From an uncultured Collinsella sp. (lineage in GTDB: Bacteria > Actinomycetota > Coriobacteriia > Coriobacteriales > Coriobacteriaceae): 22,172 bases of DNA. A program made the translations under genes and the position numbers. Where the stretch lies: the NCBI GenBank assembly GCA_900544385.1, contig UQVD01000024.1:1-22172 (forward strand). Direction: 5' to 3'. Below the pieces are notes generated by a model. The model saw only the letters and a list, made by a program, of their open reading frames with translations. It was not told where the DNA came from and did not search any database. Below, one piece after another: positions 1-7,810 of this stretch (its first letter is position 1; each line of letters opens with the position of its first letter).

Positions 1-5
1 GCATA

Positions 6-38
6 TCGTCGGCAGCGTCAGATGTGTATAAGAGACAG
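6..38 (+). other. Nextera transposase adapter (non-genomic)
   Basis: These 33 bases are the Illumina Nextera read-1 adapter: a 14-base i5-side segment followed by the 19-base Tn5 mosaic end, which ends AAGAGACAG at 38. The match is complete, so this is library-preparation sequence left on a contig end and not chromosome. Bases 1-5 just outside are probably also not genomic. The adapter read on the minus strand encodes the peptide LSLIHI and then TGA, which creates a false C-terminus for the first gene. Confidence 0.97.
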
Positions 39-380
39 AAGCTGCTCGGGCAGGCGGCTCAGGACTTCCATGATCTGACCAAAGAGAATCGGCGACAAGA
101 TGCAAACGACACCGACGAGCACGGCAACAACAACAATTAGCGCAATAAGCGAACCGATGCCGCGATTCACGCCATGGTGCTCGAGCCAGTTGGTGATCGG
201 GGACATCACAAAAGCAATGATGGAGCCAACGGCAAGAAACTCAATAACCGGTGCCAGGATGCCCATAAGGTTAAAGATGACAGCAGCAATAACAATGCAG
301 CCGACAACAGCCCAAATGCGCAGCGTCAGAACGCGGGTGTCGCGCAGCACGCGATCGGTTTGTTGGGGGTGCTCACTCAT
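39..380 (-). CDS. AI-2E family transporter, N-terminal fragment
   Basis: This is the first 114 residues of a polytopic membrane protein of the AI-2E/PerM permease family (PF01594), whose full-length members are usually about 350-400 residues. After a charged N-terminus, two or three hydrophobic segments lie at about residues 22-60 and 73-100. The segment with VGSIIAFVMSPITNWLEHHG resembles the family's N-terminal loop. The apparent stop at 18-20 and the last six residues (LSLIHI) come from adapter sequence, so the gene is cut by the contig end and is not naturally short. Its ATG overlaps the TGA of the upstream sigma-factor gene (ATGA), which indicates translational coupling. Substrates vary across this family (autoinducer-2, Na+/H+ exchange, others) and cannot be told here. 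Confidence 0.85.
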
Positions 381-1168
381 GAACGAATCATCACTCCGTC
401 GGGGTCGATCTTGTCCTGAATCTTCTTAAGCGTGCGGCGCAGCAGACGCGAGACCTGCACCTGCGAGATGCCCAGCTTCTTGGCAATCTCGATCTGGGTC
501 ATGCCCTTCACAAAGCGCAGCTCGATCACCTCGCGCTCGCGCGGCGAGAAATCGCGGATGGCTTCCTCGATCACCAGGCGGTCATCGGTAAAGTCGAGCT
601 CGTTGTCATCGTCGGCGTAACGGTCGAGAATCGAGGGGGCATCGTCGGAATCGGACGCACCAGGAGCCTCGATGGGCACCGAGGTATAGGCCGAAGACGA
701 TTCCATAGCCCCGAGGACCTCATCGACAGTCACATCTAGATACTCAGCGATCTCCTCAACCTTGGGCGAACGCTGCAGTTCGTTGGTAAGTTTGTCAGTA
801 GCCTGGTTGACCTTGGCCGAGAGCTCCTGCAGACGGCGCGGCACGCGCACGCTCCAGCCCTTGTCGCGAAAATGGCGTTTGATCTCGCCCAGGATAGTGG
901 GCGTCGCAAACGTCGTGAACTCGAGTCCGCGCTCGGGATCAAAACGGTCGATAGCCTTGAGCAAGCCCAGATAGCCGACCTGCATGAGGTCGTCGAGCGG
1001 CTCGCCGCGATTCTTAAATTTGTTGGCAAGAAACCTTACCAGGTTCATATGGGACATGACGAGCTGCTCGCGGGCGTCCGGATCACCGGTCTCCTTGTAG
1101 CGACGAAACAGCTCGCGGGTTTTCTCCTTGTCCCAAGCGGTCTTACCGCTCCGGGAACGTTCGGTCAT
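377..1168 (-). CDS. SigB/SigF/SigG-family RNA polymerase sigma factor
   Basis: This is a 263-residue group 3 sigma-70 factor, the usual length for SigB/SigF/SigG. Region 2 is clear at about residues 40-105: the core-binding part includes DDLMQVGYLGLLKAIDRFDPERG, followed by the -10 recognition part FTTFATPTILGEIKRHFRD. Region 3 follows (SVRVPRRLQELSAKV). Region 4 lies at about 205-255 with a helix-turn-helix, MTQIEIAKKLGISQVQVSRLLRR. It should direct polymerase to a stress or stationary-phase regulon. The start codon lies one base after the stop of the RsbW-like gene, as in sigB/rsbW operons. No anti-anti-sigma (STAS) gene is visible. An acidic linker at about 170-195 (SDSDDAPSILDRYADDDNEL) separates regions 3 and 4. 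The exact subfamily name is not certain from sequence alone. Confidence 0.93.
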   Translation of the reverse strand: MTERSRSGKTAWDKEKTRELFRRYKETGDPDAREQLVMSHMNLVRFLANKFKNRGEPLDDLMQVGYLGLLKAIDRFDPERGLEFTTFATPTILGEIKRHFRDKGWSVRVPRRLQELSAKVNQATDKLTNELQRSPKVEEIAEYLDVTVDEVLGAMESSSAYTSVPIEAPGASDSDDAPSILDRYADDDNELDFTDDRLVIEEAIRDFSPREREVIELRFVKGMTQIEIAKKLGISQVQVSRLLRRTLKKIQDKIDPDGVMIRS

Positions 1169-1169
1169 A

Positions 1170-1547
1170 TTAGATATCCGCCTTGAGGTCGAGGGAAAGC
1201 GTCAGGGGCGCCGCAGTCTTTTCGTAGGAATCGCACACGCTCGCGAGGATGAGCTCGGCATACACCGCAGCCTGGTCGTCTTCATCGACCGTAGCCTGGT
1301 CACCAAAGGTAATAGTCATGCCAACGTGGGTCTCATCGACATCGAATTTGATGGTGATGTCGTCGCAGTCGACCGCGGTGCAACCAAAGATGAAAGCCTC
1401 CTCGGCAGCCATGCGGATGTCCTCGATGCGATCGACAGACATAGAGCACAGGGCACCAACGTTGGCTGCCGTCATGCGCACAAGGCGAGCGAGACGCGGG
1501 TCACCGGCAACGGTCAGCGTGATAGGGCAGGTTGCTTCGCTACTCAT
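1170..1547 (-). CDS. RsbW-like anti-sigma factor, degenerate ATPase
   Basis: This is a 125-residue protein directly upstream of the sigma-factor gene, in the position of rsbW/spoIIAB. Its N-terminal half matches the HATPase_c_2 anti-sigma fold: VAGDPRLARLVRMTAANVGAL, then VDRIEDIRMAAEEAF, which aligns with the RsbW helix carrying the N box (usually EACTNAVxH). Here the Mg2+/ATP-coordinating Asn is absent (EEAFIFGC), and I see neither a DxG (G1) nor a GLGL-like (G2) motif. The protein is also some 30 residues shorter than typical RsbW. It may bind the sigma factor without kinase activity, or use another signal. It overlaps the preceding DUF948 gene by 8 bp and ends one base before the sigma gene. 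The family call is by context and partial similarity. Confidence 0.75.
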   Translation of the reverse strand: MSSEATCPITLTVAGDPRLARLVRMTAANVGALCSMSVDRIEDIRMAAEEAFIFGCTAVDCDDITIKFDVDETHVGMTITFGDQATVDEDDQAAVYAELILASVCDSYEKTAAPLTLSLDLKADI

Positions 1548-2127
1548 CGCAGGACTCCTCAGAGGTCTCGGCGGGCGTATAGGTGTAATACTGAGCCGGC
1601 TTGGCTACAGAATTCTGAGCCACATCCGCGCCATCGGCGGCCTCGTCCTCGCCAATTAGGACGCGCTCGGTAGCCTGCTCGGCCTCCGCAGCGGCAGCGG
1701 CGAGCTTGCGATCGGCATCGGCTGCAGGAGCCTTCACCTTATTGAAGAGCTTCTGCACAGCACCAGCGGCAGAGTCAGTCACGCTCGACACAGCATTGCT
1801 GGCCTCGGCCATGCTGCCCGTAACCTCGGAAATGTCGCGAACCACGGCTTCGACCTCTACGAGATTGGAGGTAAGGGCATCAACTGCCGTCTTGCTCGAC
1901 TTAAGCAGCGGCTCCATCTGGGCAAGCGCCGGCGTAAGCTCATCGACAGCGCCATCTAGCTTTGCCACCACAGGCTGAGCCTCGGCGATGGTGTTGTTGA
2001 GGTCGTTCACGGTCTTATCGAGCGAGTCGACAACGGTGCGGGTCTTGCGCAGGGTAAGCGCGAGCTCAACGATGGCCCACACGCCGGCAACGGCGAGCAG
2101 CAGCAGGGCAATCTGAATGGGACTCAT
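1540..2127 (-). CDS. DUF948 domain-containing membrane-anchored coiled-coil protein
   Basis: This is a 195-residue protein with one N-terminal transmembrane helix (IQIALLLLAVAGVWAIVELALTL, residues 3-25). A long heptad-rich region follows (about 28-140: VVDSLDKTVNDLNNTIAEAQPVVAKLDGAVDELTP and onward), and then an acidic C-terminus. This is the DUF948 layout; the family's function is not firmly known. The start was set at 2127 because GGGAGG lies six bases upstream of that ATG, whereas an upstream in-frame start would add 26 residues without support. The gene heads a four-gene run (DUF948, RsbW-like, sigma factor, AI-2E permease) with overlaps or one-base gaps. A role in the envelope stress response coupled to the sigma factor is inferred from position only. 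Confidence 0.85.
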   Translation of the reverse strand: MSPIQIALLLLAVAGVWAIVELALTLRKTRTVVDSLDKTVNDLNNTIAEAQPVVAKLDGAVDELTPALAQMEPLLKSSKTAVDALTSNLVEVEAVVRDISEVTGSMAEASNAVSSVTDSAAGAVQKLFNKVKAPAADADRKLAAAAAEAEQATERVLIGEDEAADGADVAQNSVAKPAQYYTYTPAETSEESCDE

Positions 2128-2149
2128 ACAAGCCTCCCAAAGGAATCGA

Positions 2150-2177
2150 TATACAGACGGTTTCCATGGTACCCCAA
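2150..2177 (-). promoter_or_regulatory. candidate promoter for the sigma-factor operon
   Basis: On the minus strand TTGGGG (2177-2172) and TGTATA (2155-2150) are spaced by 16 bases. The predicted transcript would start near 2143, just before the GGGAGG ribosome-binding site of the DUF948 gene. It lies next to a short GGTCCCC/GGGGTACC hairpin (2168-2185) that has no T-tract. The match to consensus is moderate, and read-through from rarA is also possible. Confidence 0.35.
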
Positions 2178-2227
2178 AGGGGACCGAACATGCCAAGAGC
2201 AGCAACGTGGGACAAAATTATCAGCAG

Positions 2228-3592
2228 CTACTTCGGTGCATTCCCGCTGCGGTCACGTTCACTTTGCTCTACGCGCCATTCTTCCCAACCGCGGCCGGCA
2301 GGCTGCCAGAACGCGCCGCGCTCCAGTCCCTCGGGCAAATAGCGCTGATCGACCCAGCCTTCGGGATAATCATGTGGATACTTATACATACCGTATTCAT
2401 CGCTGCCCGGGCGATGGCGATCGCGCAGATAACTCGGCACCTCGCGAAGCCCACTAGAATGGATATCGGCCAGCGCCGCATCGATCGAAGCCTCGCACGC
2501 GTTGGATTTTGGCGCCAAGCACACATAGAGAGCGGCCTGAGCCAGGTTAATGCGGCACTCGGGATAGCCAATGACCTCGGCAGACTTAAACGCGGCATGT
2601 GCCACCAAAAGCGCCTGCGGGTCGGCGTTCCCAACGTCCTCAGAAGCATGAATCATAATACGGCGTGCAATAAACTTAGGATCCTCCCCTGCATCGATCA
2701 TGCGCGCAAGCCAGTAGACCGTGGCATCGGGGTCGCTACCGCGCATGGACTTGATGAACGCACTGATGATGTCGTAGTGCATGTCGCCGTTTTTGTCATA
2801 CGTAAAGCCGCGACGCGGGTTGGCAATCTTTACGTCATCCACGGTGATGGGATAACGCTCCCCCGCCGCCGGCGCTGGCGTCCCCTCGGTATCGGGACGC
2901 GTAACGGCAATCTCGCTCGCCAGCTCAAGTGTCGTCAGGGCCGAGCGTGCATCACCCGCAGCCAGCGTACAAATGGTCTTGACCGTATCAACATCGGCCG
3001 AGAACTTTCCATTCAAGCCCTGCGGTGCCTCAAGCGCACGTTCAATAAGCGTGGCGATATCCTCATCCTTCAGATGCTCAAGCTCCACCACACGCCCACG
3101 CGACAACAGTGCCGAGTTAACCTCGAAGTACGGATTCTCCGTCGTAGCGCCAATCATAATGACGGTACGGTTCTCAACTGCATGCAGCAGGGCATCCTGC
3201 TGCGACTTAGAGAAGCGGTGAATCTCATCGATGAATAGAATGGTGCGGCGGTCGTAGGTATTCAGGCGCGTCTTGGCCTCGTCAATCACGCGACGCAGGT
3301 CCTTCACAGTACCCGTGACGGCGCTGACCTCGACAAACTCGCTCTTGGTATGGTTGGCGATAATGTGGGCCAGCGTCGTCTTACCCGTACCGGCCGGCCC
3401 GTACAGAATCACGCTCGAAAGCACGTCGTGCTCGATCGCGGCACGCAACCATGAGCCCTTACCGACGGCCTTTTGCTGGCCCACATACTCGTCGAGCGAA
3501 TTGGGGCGCATGCGCACCGCAAGCGGCGCATTTTTAAAGGAACGCTCGCGCGTCGAGGCAGAAAAAAGGTCGTCCATAGCCATCCCGTGCAT
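2228..3592 (-). CDS. rarA: RarA/MgsA replication-associated recombination AAA+ ATPase
   Basis: This is a 454-residue AAA+ protein of the RarA (MgsA/WRNIP1/Mgs1) family, clamp-loader-related ATPases that act at stalled replication forks. Visible motifs are LAVRMRPNSLDEYVGQ at about 24-39, Walker A GPAGTGKT (65-72), Walker B ILFIDEIHRF (118-127) and sensor 1 IGATTENPYFEV. The C-terminal half carries the RarA tetramerisation region (DPDATVYWLARMIDAGEDPKFIARRIMIHASEDVGNADPQAL). Length is normal. The exact start is uncertain: residues 1, 4 and 6 are all ATG and none has a strong ribosome-binding site. The gene lies 45 bp after dgt in the same direction, so co-transcription is likely. Family assignment is secure. 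Confidence 0.95.
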   Translation of the reverse strand: MHGMAMDDLFSASTRERSFKNAPLAVRMRPNSLDEYVGQQKAVGKGSWLRAAIEHDVLSSVILYGPAGTGKTTLAHIIANHTKSEFVEVSAVTGTVKDLRRVIDEAKTRLNTYDRRTILFIDEIHRFSKSQQDALLHAVENRTVIMIGATTENPYFEVNSALLSRGRVVELEHLKDEDIATLIERALEAPQGLNGKFSADVDTVKTICTLAAGDARSALTTLELASEIAVTRPDTEGTPAPAAGERYPITVDDVKIANPRRGFTYDKNGDMHYDIISAFIKSMRGSDPDATVYWLARMIDAGEDPKFIARRIMIHASEDVGNADPQALLVAHAAFKSAEVIGYPECRINLAQAALYVCLAPKSNACEASIDAALADIHSSGLREVPSYLRDRHRPGSDEYGMYKYPHDYPEGWVDQRYLPEGLERGAFWQPAGRGWEEWRVEQSERDRSGNAPK

Positions 3593-3637
3593 CCATCAAA
3601 ATCGTTGTTCCTCAACAGTATACCGAAAATATACGAA

Positions 3638-4885
3638 CTACCGTTCGTTAATATAGGTACGATGCGGAAACTTCAGCCCCGGGAACAGCTTGCTCGTCAG
3701 CTCACAGAAATAGCCGTCCGTCATGCTCGAAATGTAATCCACTACGGTCTGATCTTTATCATCCTGCCATGCATAGGTGCGATTGTAGTAGGAAAGCTGC
3801 CGCTCAATGCGCGAAATGTGATGCTTAAAGATATACGAAGACTCGTCGCCTTCGTTTATATCCTGCAGGCAACGGTCATAGAGCTTTTCGAATGCCTCGC
3901 GCAGCTCCGTTTCGGAGTCGCCCTCGATGCCGCCCTTGCTATAGATCTTCTCGTAGTTCTCGCGCTTAGCGCGGCGGATTTCCTCGAACAGGTCCTCGCT
4001 CATCTCGATGCGCGGCTTGCCATAGCTGTGCTCGACGATATCGATAGAGGCATGCGTGAGAATCCAGCTGTTGTATGCTCCGCCAAGCCCATCGTCAAAA
4101 GCGTCGGGTGACAGCAGGCCCGCCGCAATGGCGTCTTGGCGATCACGCCCCGCATAGGCAAGAATATCCGAGATGCGAACGACACAGCCCTCAAGCGTCA
4201 TGGGGCGCAAGTGCTCAATTGCGCTATAGCCTGTGGCAATGCAATCCTCGACGGTTCGATCGAACTGGTCAAAGGAACCCATGTCCGAGAGCTCGAACAC
4301 ACGCTGCTCGTACTCGCCGTTGTGGCAGAGCACGCCATCGAGCGTCTGAAGCGACACGTTGCGACCGTACAGCGCATCGAGCACGCGGACCGACTGCACG
4401 TTATGGAAAAAATAACGACCCGTGCGCTCGTGATAGATATCGTTGAGGAATCGCTCGCCGGCATGGCCGAAAGGCGTGTGCCCCAAGTCGTGACCCAGAC
4501 CGATCGCTTCAATCAGATCGCAGTTGAGCCCGAGGGCGCGACCGATATCGCGCGCAATGCGCGAGACGAGCTGCACGTGTAGACCACGACGCGACAAGTC
4601 GTCGTTGCTTCGAAAGCTAAAAACCTGCGTTTTGCCTGCATAACGGGTGTACGCCGGTAGATGGAGGATTTTTTCGGTATCGCGCATAAACGCCGGACGC
4701 ATAAGCGTGCCTTTGTCCGCATCGCGATCGACACGACGAATGACCTGGTCGTCGTTGCAACGATACGGATTGACAGTGCCCGAAGCACGATTGGCGGCAA
4801 TGCGCTCGACGAGCTCGGGCGACAACGCCGAAGGAATACGGTCCATACGCGCCTTGATGGCGGCCGTTTCTTGATTAGTTGCCAT
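3638..4885 (-). CDS. dgt: dGTP triphosphohydrolase (dGTPase)
   Basis: This is a 415-residue HD-domain enzyme that cleaves dGTP (or other dNTPs) to the deoxynucleoside and triphosphate, affecting dNTP pools. The HD metal-binding motif is clear as GHDLGHTPFGHAGE (131-144). It is preceded by the Dgt signature region: RYAGKTQVF (81-89) and the metal-ligand histidine in GLHVQLVSRIARDI (101-114). HNGEYEQRVFEL follows, and the C-terminal helical region has the length expected of the non-E. coli dGTPase subfamily. The start at 4885 was chosen because AAGGAG lies six bases before that ATG; an upstream in-frame TTG (4912) would place the Shine-Dalgarno inside the gene. It begins 31 bp after the prepilin peptidase gene and is followed by rarA, suggesting one transcript. 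Confidence 0.94.
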   Translation of the reverse strand: MATNQETAAIKARMDRIPSALSPELVERIAANRASGTVNPYRCNDDQVIRRVDRDADKGTLMRPAFMRDTEKILHLPAYTRYAGKTQVFSFRSNDDLSRRGLHVQLVSRIARDIGRALGLNCDLIEAIGLGHDLGHTPFGHAGERFLNDIYHERTGRYFFHNVQSVRVLDALYGRNVSLQTLDGVLCHNGEYEQRVFELSDMGSFDQFDRTVEDCIATGYSAIEHLRPMTLEGCVVRISDILAYAGRDRQDAIAAGLLSPDAFDDGLGGAYNSWILTHASIDIVEHSYGKPRIEMSEDLFEEIRRAKRENYEKIYSKGGIEGDSETELREAFEKLYDRCLQDINEGDESSYIFKHHISRIERQLSYYNRTYAWQDDKDQTVVDYISSMTDGYFCELTSKLFPGLKFPHRTYINER

Positions 4886-4916
4886 GGCATGCTCCTTAAG
4901 AACGATGCGCAATCGG

Positions 4917-5339
4917 TTACAGAGTGCAGCCCACGACCTCGATTATGGCAAAAATCGGCACTAAAAACGGGAGCAATGGCAGGGAGCGCGATTTTGTGAA
5001 GAGGCAGGAGAGGGCCAGGGCCAGGAGTGCGACGGCAAATGCCACGATGCCACCCATAGGGTCGAGCGTGCAAAGCGCGAAGAGTGCTTTGGCGTCCCCC
5101 ATGCCAATCCCCGGGGCTTGACGAAGGCGCCGCCAGAGCGACTCAGTAAGCACAAGGGCAAGGTAGACGATGACCGCAAGACCGGCATGATCAAGTGCAG
5201 TGTTAACGCCCCTGTCGAGCCAAACGCCTGCTAACGCCGCCACGGCACACACGCCGGCAAGTTCATTGGGAAACCGCCGCTCACGGGCATCAATCGCCGC
5301 GCCAACAAAGATGCAAATCCAAAACGGGATATAGATTAT
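4917..5339 (-). CDS. A24-family prepilin peptidase, non-standard start
   Basis: This is a small polytopic aspartic peptidase of the type IV prepilin leader peptidase family (A24), in the short TadV/CpaA-like form without the N-terminal methylase domain. The two catalytic aspartates lie in GAAIDARERRFPN and GMGDAK, and the rest is five or six hydrophobic helices. No ATG, GTG or TTG suits the start. The only upstream in-frame TTGs fall in or just after the preceding gene's terminator. A perfect AAGGAGG (5352-5346) is followed six bases later by ATA (5339) and then ATC. I place the start at ATA, giving 140 residues; AUA or AUC initiation, or a base error, are the options. No pilin or Tad genes are in the window, so its substrate is unknown. 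It leads into dgt and rarA. Confidence 0.85.
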   Translation of the reverse strand: MIYIPFWICIFVGAAIDARERRFPNELAGVCAVAALAGVWLDRGVNTALDHAGLAVIVYLALVLTESLWRRLRQAPGIGMGDAKALFALCTLDPMGGIVAFAVALLALALSCLFTKSRSLPLLPFLVPIFAIIEVVGCTL

Positions 5340-5370
5340 CGAACACCTCCTTGGGCAGCAGCTCAAACGC

Positions 5371-5408
5371 AAAAACCACCACAAAGGTACTGTCCCTTTG
5401 TGGTGGTT
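5371..5408 (-). terminator. terminator after the glycosyltransferase gene
   Basis: A perfect 14-bp stem (AACCACCACAAAGG with CCTTTGTGGTGGTT) closes a 7-base loop and is followed on the minus strand by TTTTT (5375-5371). It lies 10 bp past the glycosyltransferase stop, so it ends that transcript. The right arm is identical to that of the terminator at 13011-13051. Confidence 0.88.
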
Positions 5409-5418
5409 TAGATCGTAG

Positions 5419-6714
5419 TTATTTGGCGCCTTGCATGACCTCGTCGAGGGTAACGCTTACGGCGTGCTGCGTCGGCACCCAGTCGACCTTCAGGAACAGA
5501 GCAGCCACCGTGATGGGGATATAGCTGAACATAAAGATCGGGAAGGTAAACAGGTTGGTCACCAGACGCCACTTTTGCGCACAGTGAATGTGCTTGTACT
5601 CAAAGATGGTCGTAAGCAGCGCCAGGATAAAGAAGGTCTGATACATCATGGCGAAGGTCATAATGAGCGAAGCGGCGCACGCCTGCATCTCGACTTCGGT
5701 AGCCAGGAAGCCGTGCGAAAGACCGCCCACGACGAGAAACGTGGCATTGGCGAGCATCGAGATCAGCGATAGCAGCATACCCGGGGCGATCGTCATAAAC
5801 ATGTCGTAGGCGGCAAAGCGATGATAGCGGAAGGTCGATTTGACAAGATGCTTACCATACGTAAAGAACACCTGGTAGAAGCCCTTAGTCCAACGCATGC
5901 GCTGTTTCCAGGACGCCTTAAACGTCACGGGCTGTTCGTCAAAGAACTCCGCCGGCGCATAGCCAATGCGAATGCCGTGGATAGCGCAGAACGTGGTGAA
6001 CTGAATGTCCTCAGTCAGCGTGTGGAACTGCCAGCCGTGCATGCCCTCTATAACACTGGCAGAAATGAGATAGCCCGAACCCGATACAGCGCAAGACGTC
6101 TTGCAGATGTTGCGCGCGTTGTTGAGGAAGCGCGCCTCGCGCAGATACCACGTGGCGTTAGCCGCCGAGATCCAGGAACTCCCGAAATTCTTGGAATTGC
6201 GATAGCTCGTGACCACATGGAAGCCCTGGTCAAAGGCATCGTTCATCTTGGACACGTAATCACGGGAAATGACGTTATCGGCATCGAAGATAAAATAGCC
6301 TTCAAACGTATCGGGATACTCGTTAAGGATGCGGTCGAAGCCAAAGTCCATGACCCAGCTCTTGCCCTTGCGGGCAAGGTCATTGCGCTCATAAACGACA
6401 GCGCCCGCCTCGCGCGCGAGCTGCGCCGTGTTGTCGGTGCAGGAGTCGGCGACCACAAAGACCTCGATAAGCTCGGACGGATAATCCTGGTCCTTGATGG
6501 AGCGAACGAGGTTGGCGATCACAGCCTCCTCGTTATGCGCCGCGATAAAGAAGGCATAGCGGTGGAGTTTTTTGGCCTTGGGAGGCGCGACCTCGCCACG
6601 AAGAGCGCCGATGACAAAGAAGACCACCTGGTACAGAAAGCAGACCGTGAGCAGCGTGACGACAATCTGGTTGAAGATCACGATGGGTGTGTTGGTTTGT
6701 AAAAAGGCGAGCAT
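5419..6714 (-). CDS. membrane-bound family 2 glycosyltransferase
   Basis: This is a 431-residue processive-type GT2 enzyme. A transmembrane segment lies at about 10-37, the cytosolic GT-A domain at about 50-280, and three or four transmembrane helices at about 305-415. Catalytic and nucleotide-sugar motifs are visible: FFIAAHNEEAVI (55-66), VVADSCTDNT with D90, the DxD in FDADN (143-147), TED (234-236) and the QRMRW acceptor-site motif (271-275). The layout resembles NAG transferases, hyaluronan synthases and other polysaccharide synthases that both polymerise and export. The sugar cannot be predicted. The start at 6714 follows GGGAG at a five-base spacing; the upstream ATG at 6729 lacks one. 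It stands alone between a candidate promoter and a terminator, so it is probably monocistronic. Confidence 0.9.
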   Translation of the reverse strand: MLAFLQTNTPIVIFNQIVVTLLTVCFLYQVVFFVIGALRGEVAPPKAKKLHRYAFFIAAHNEEAVIANLVRSIKDQDYPSELIEVFVVADSCTDNTAQLAREAGAVVYERNDLARKGKSWVMDFGFDRILNEYPDTFEGYFIFDADNVISRDYVSKMNDAFDQGFHVVTSYRNSKNFGSSWISAANATWYLREARFLNNARNICKTSCAVSGSGYLISASVIEGMHGWQFHTLTEDIQFTTFCAIHGIRIGYAPAEFFDEQPVTFKASWKQRMRWTKGFYQVFFTYGKHLVKSTFRYHRFAAYDMFMTIAPGMLLSLISMLANATFLVVGGLSHGFLATEVEMQACAASLIMTFAMMYQTFFILALLTTIFEYKHIHCAQKWRLVTNLFTFPIFMFSYIPITVAALFLKVDWVPTQHAVSVTLDEVMQGAK

Positions 6715-6749
6715 GCAGGCTCCCAGCAACGCGTTACGTAAACAATCGT

Positions 6750-6778
6750 ATATCTTACCGCAGGCTTACCGAGTTCAA
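6750..6778 (-). promoter_or_regulatory. candidate promoter for the glycosyltransferase gene
   Basis: On the minus strand TTGAAC (6778-6773) is separated by 17 bases from AGATAT (6755-6750), in the 82-bp gap between rluD and the glycosyltransferase. The -35 match is good and the -10 match moderate. The leader would be about 35 bases. Confidence 0.4.
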
Positions 6779-6796
6779 GAAACCACCTAATACTGG

Positions 6797-7810
6797 CTAG
6801 GCTTCGAGCAGACCGAGCTGCGGGACGATTTCGTCACCGGCGGCAGTGCGGCCGAGCGAACGCGGGGCCAGGTCATCCAGAACCGCGGCAAGGTCCCACG
6901 GCAGCTCATCACGGCACTCAATGCGCTCTCCCGTCACGGGATGGTCGAACGCCACACGCCAGGAATGGAGGAACTGCCTGGTCAGACCCTGATCGGCGCG
7001 CGCGTCGCACTTGCCGTAGAGCGGATCGCCCACGCAGGCGTGGTTGATATGGCGCATGTGCACGCGAATCTGATGCGTGCGGCCCGTAAACAAGTGGCAC
7101 TCGACGAGCGTATAGCCGTCGTCAAAACGCGTGGAATCAAAGCGCTCGAGCACCTTAAAAGTCGTGATGGCCTGGCGCGCAAAGGGGTCATCGGAAACCG
7201 CCATCTTCACGCGGTCGCGCGTCGATCGGGCAATACCAGTGTTGATAGTGCCCTCGTCCATGGCGATGTGCCCGTGAACGAGCGTGATATAGCGACGGTC
7301 GAGCGTGCGCGTGCGGATGAGATTTTGGAGTGCGCGCTGGGTGTCGTCGTCTTTTGCCGCGAGCATAAGGCCCGAGGTATCGCGATCCAGGCGATGCACG
7401 ATACCGGGGCGGTCCTCACCCTGCACGGTACCCAGATGATCGATACCGCAGTGGTAGACCAGGGCGTTCGCAAGCGTGCCGCTCTCGTGGCCGTGGGCAG
7501 GATGGCACACCAGGCCGCGCTGCTTGGAGAGCACGATGAGGTAGTCGTCCTCATAGCGGATATCGAGGGGAATGGCCTCGGGAATCACGTCGGTCGGATC
7601 GTGCGGCTCGGGCAAGTCGACCGAGATACGGTCGCCGGAGCGCACAGTATATTTTTTTGATAGGCAGGTATCGCCGTTGACGGCAACGGCGCTTCCCTCG
7701 ATCAGATGCGCGCAGGCAGAGCGCGTGGGACAGCTATCGTTGGCGCCCAGATAGGCGTCGAGACGCTGACCAGCGGAATCGTCGGCAACAAGAATATGGA
7801 TGTCGGCCAT
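6797..7810 (-). CDS. rluD: RluA/RluD-family 23S rRNA pseudouridine synthase
   Basis: This is a 337-residue RNA pseudouridine synthase. An N-terminal S4-like RNA-binding domain (QRLDAYLGAN...VNGDTCLSKKYTVRSGDRISVDLP, about 15-68) is followed by the catalytic domain. The signature HRLDRDTSGLM lies at 139-149 with the catalytic Asp142 in HRLD, and FTGRTHQIRVHMRHINHACVGDPLYG is the conserved C-terminal motif. This domain pair is typical of RluD (helix 69 of 23S rRNA in E. coli) and its Gram-positive YlyB-like relatives encoded beside lspA. The target position is inferred from family. Its ATG overlaps the lspA stop by one base (TAATG), so the two are translationally coupled, as in many Gram-positive bacteria. 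Confidence 0.94.
   Translation of the reverse strand: MADIHILVADDSAGQRLDAYLGANDSCPTRSACAHLIEGSAVAVNGDTCLSKKYTVRSGDRISVDLPEPHDPTDVIPEAIPLDIRYEDDYLIVLSKQRGLVCHPAHGHESGTLANALVYHCGIDHLGTVQGEDRPGIVHRLDRDTSGLMLAAKDDDTQRALQNLIRTRTLDRRYITLVHGHIAMDEGTINTGIARSTRDRVKMAVSDDPFARQAITTFKVLERFDSTRFDDGYTLVECHLFTGRTHQIRVHMRHINHACVGDPLYGKCDARADQGLTRQFLHSWRVAFDHPVTGERIECRDELPWDLAAVLDDLAPRSLGRTAAGDEIVPQLGLLEA

Noticed and set aside
2168..2185. GGTACCCC/GGGGACC hairpin between rarA and the DUF948 gene
   Set aside because: It has a short stem with a bulge and no T-tract; it overlaps the candidate promoter and is not a convincing terminator.
2117..3238. 373-residue open frame on the plus strand opposite rarA
   Set aside because: It is an antisense shadow of a clear AAA+ gene, with no motif and a start in the leader of another operon.
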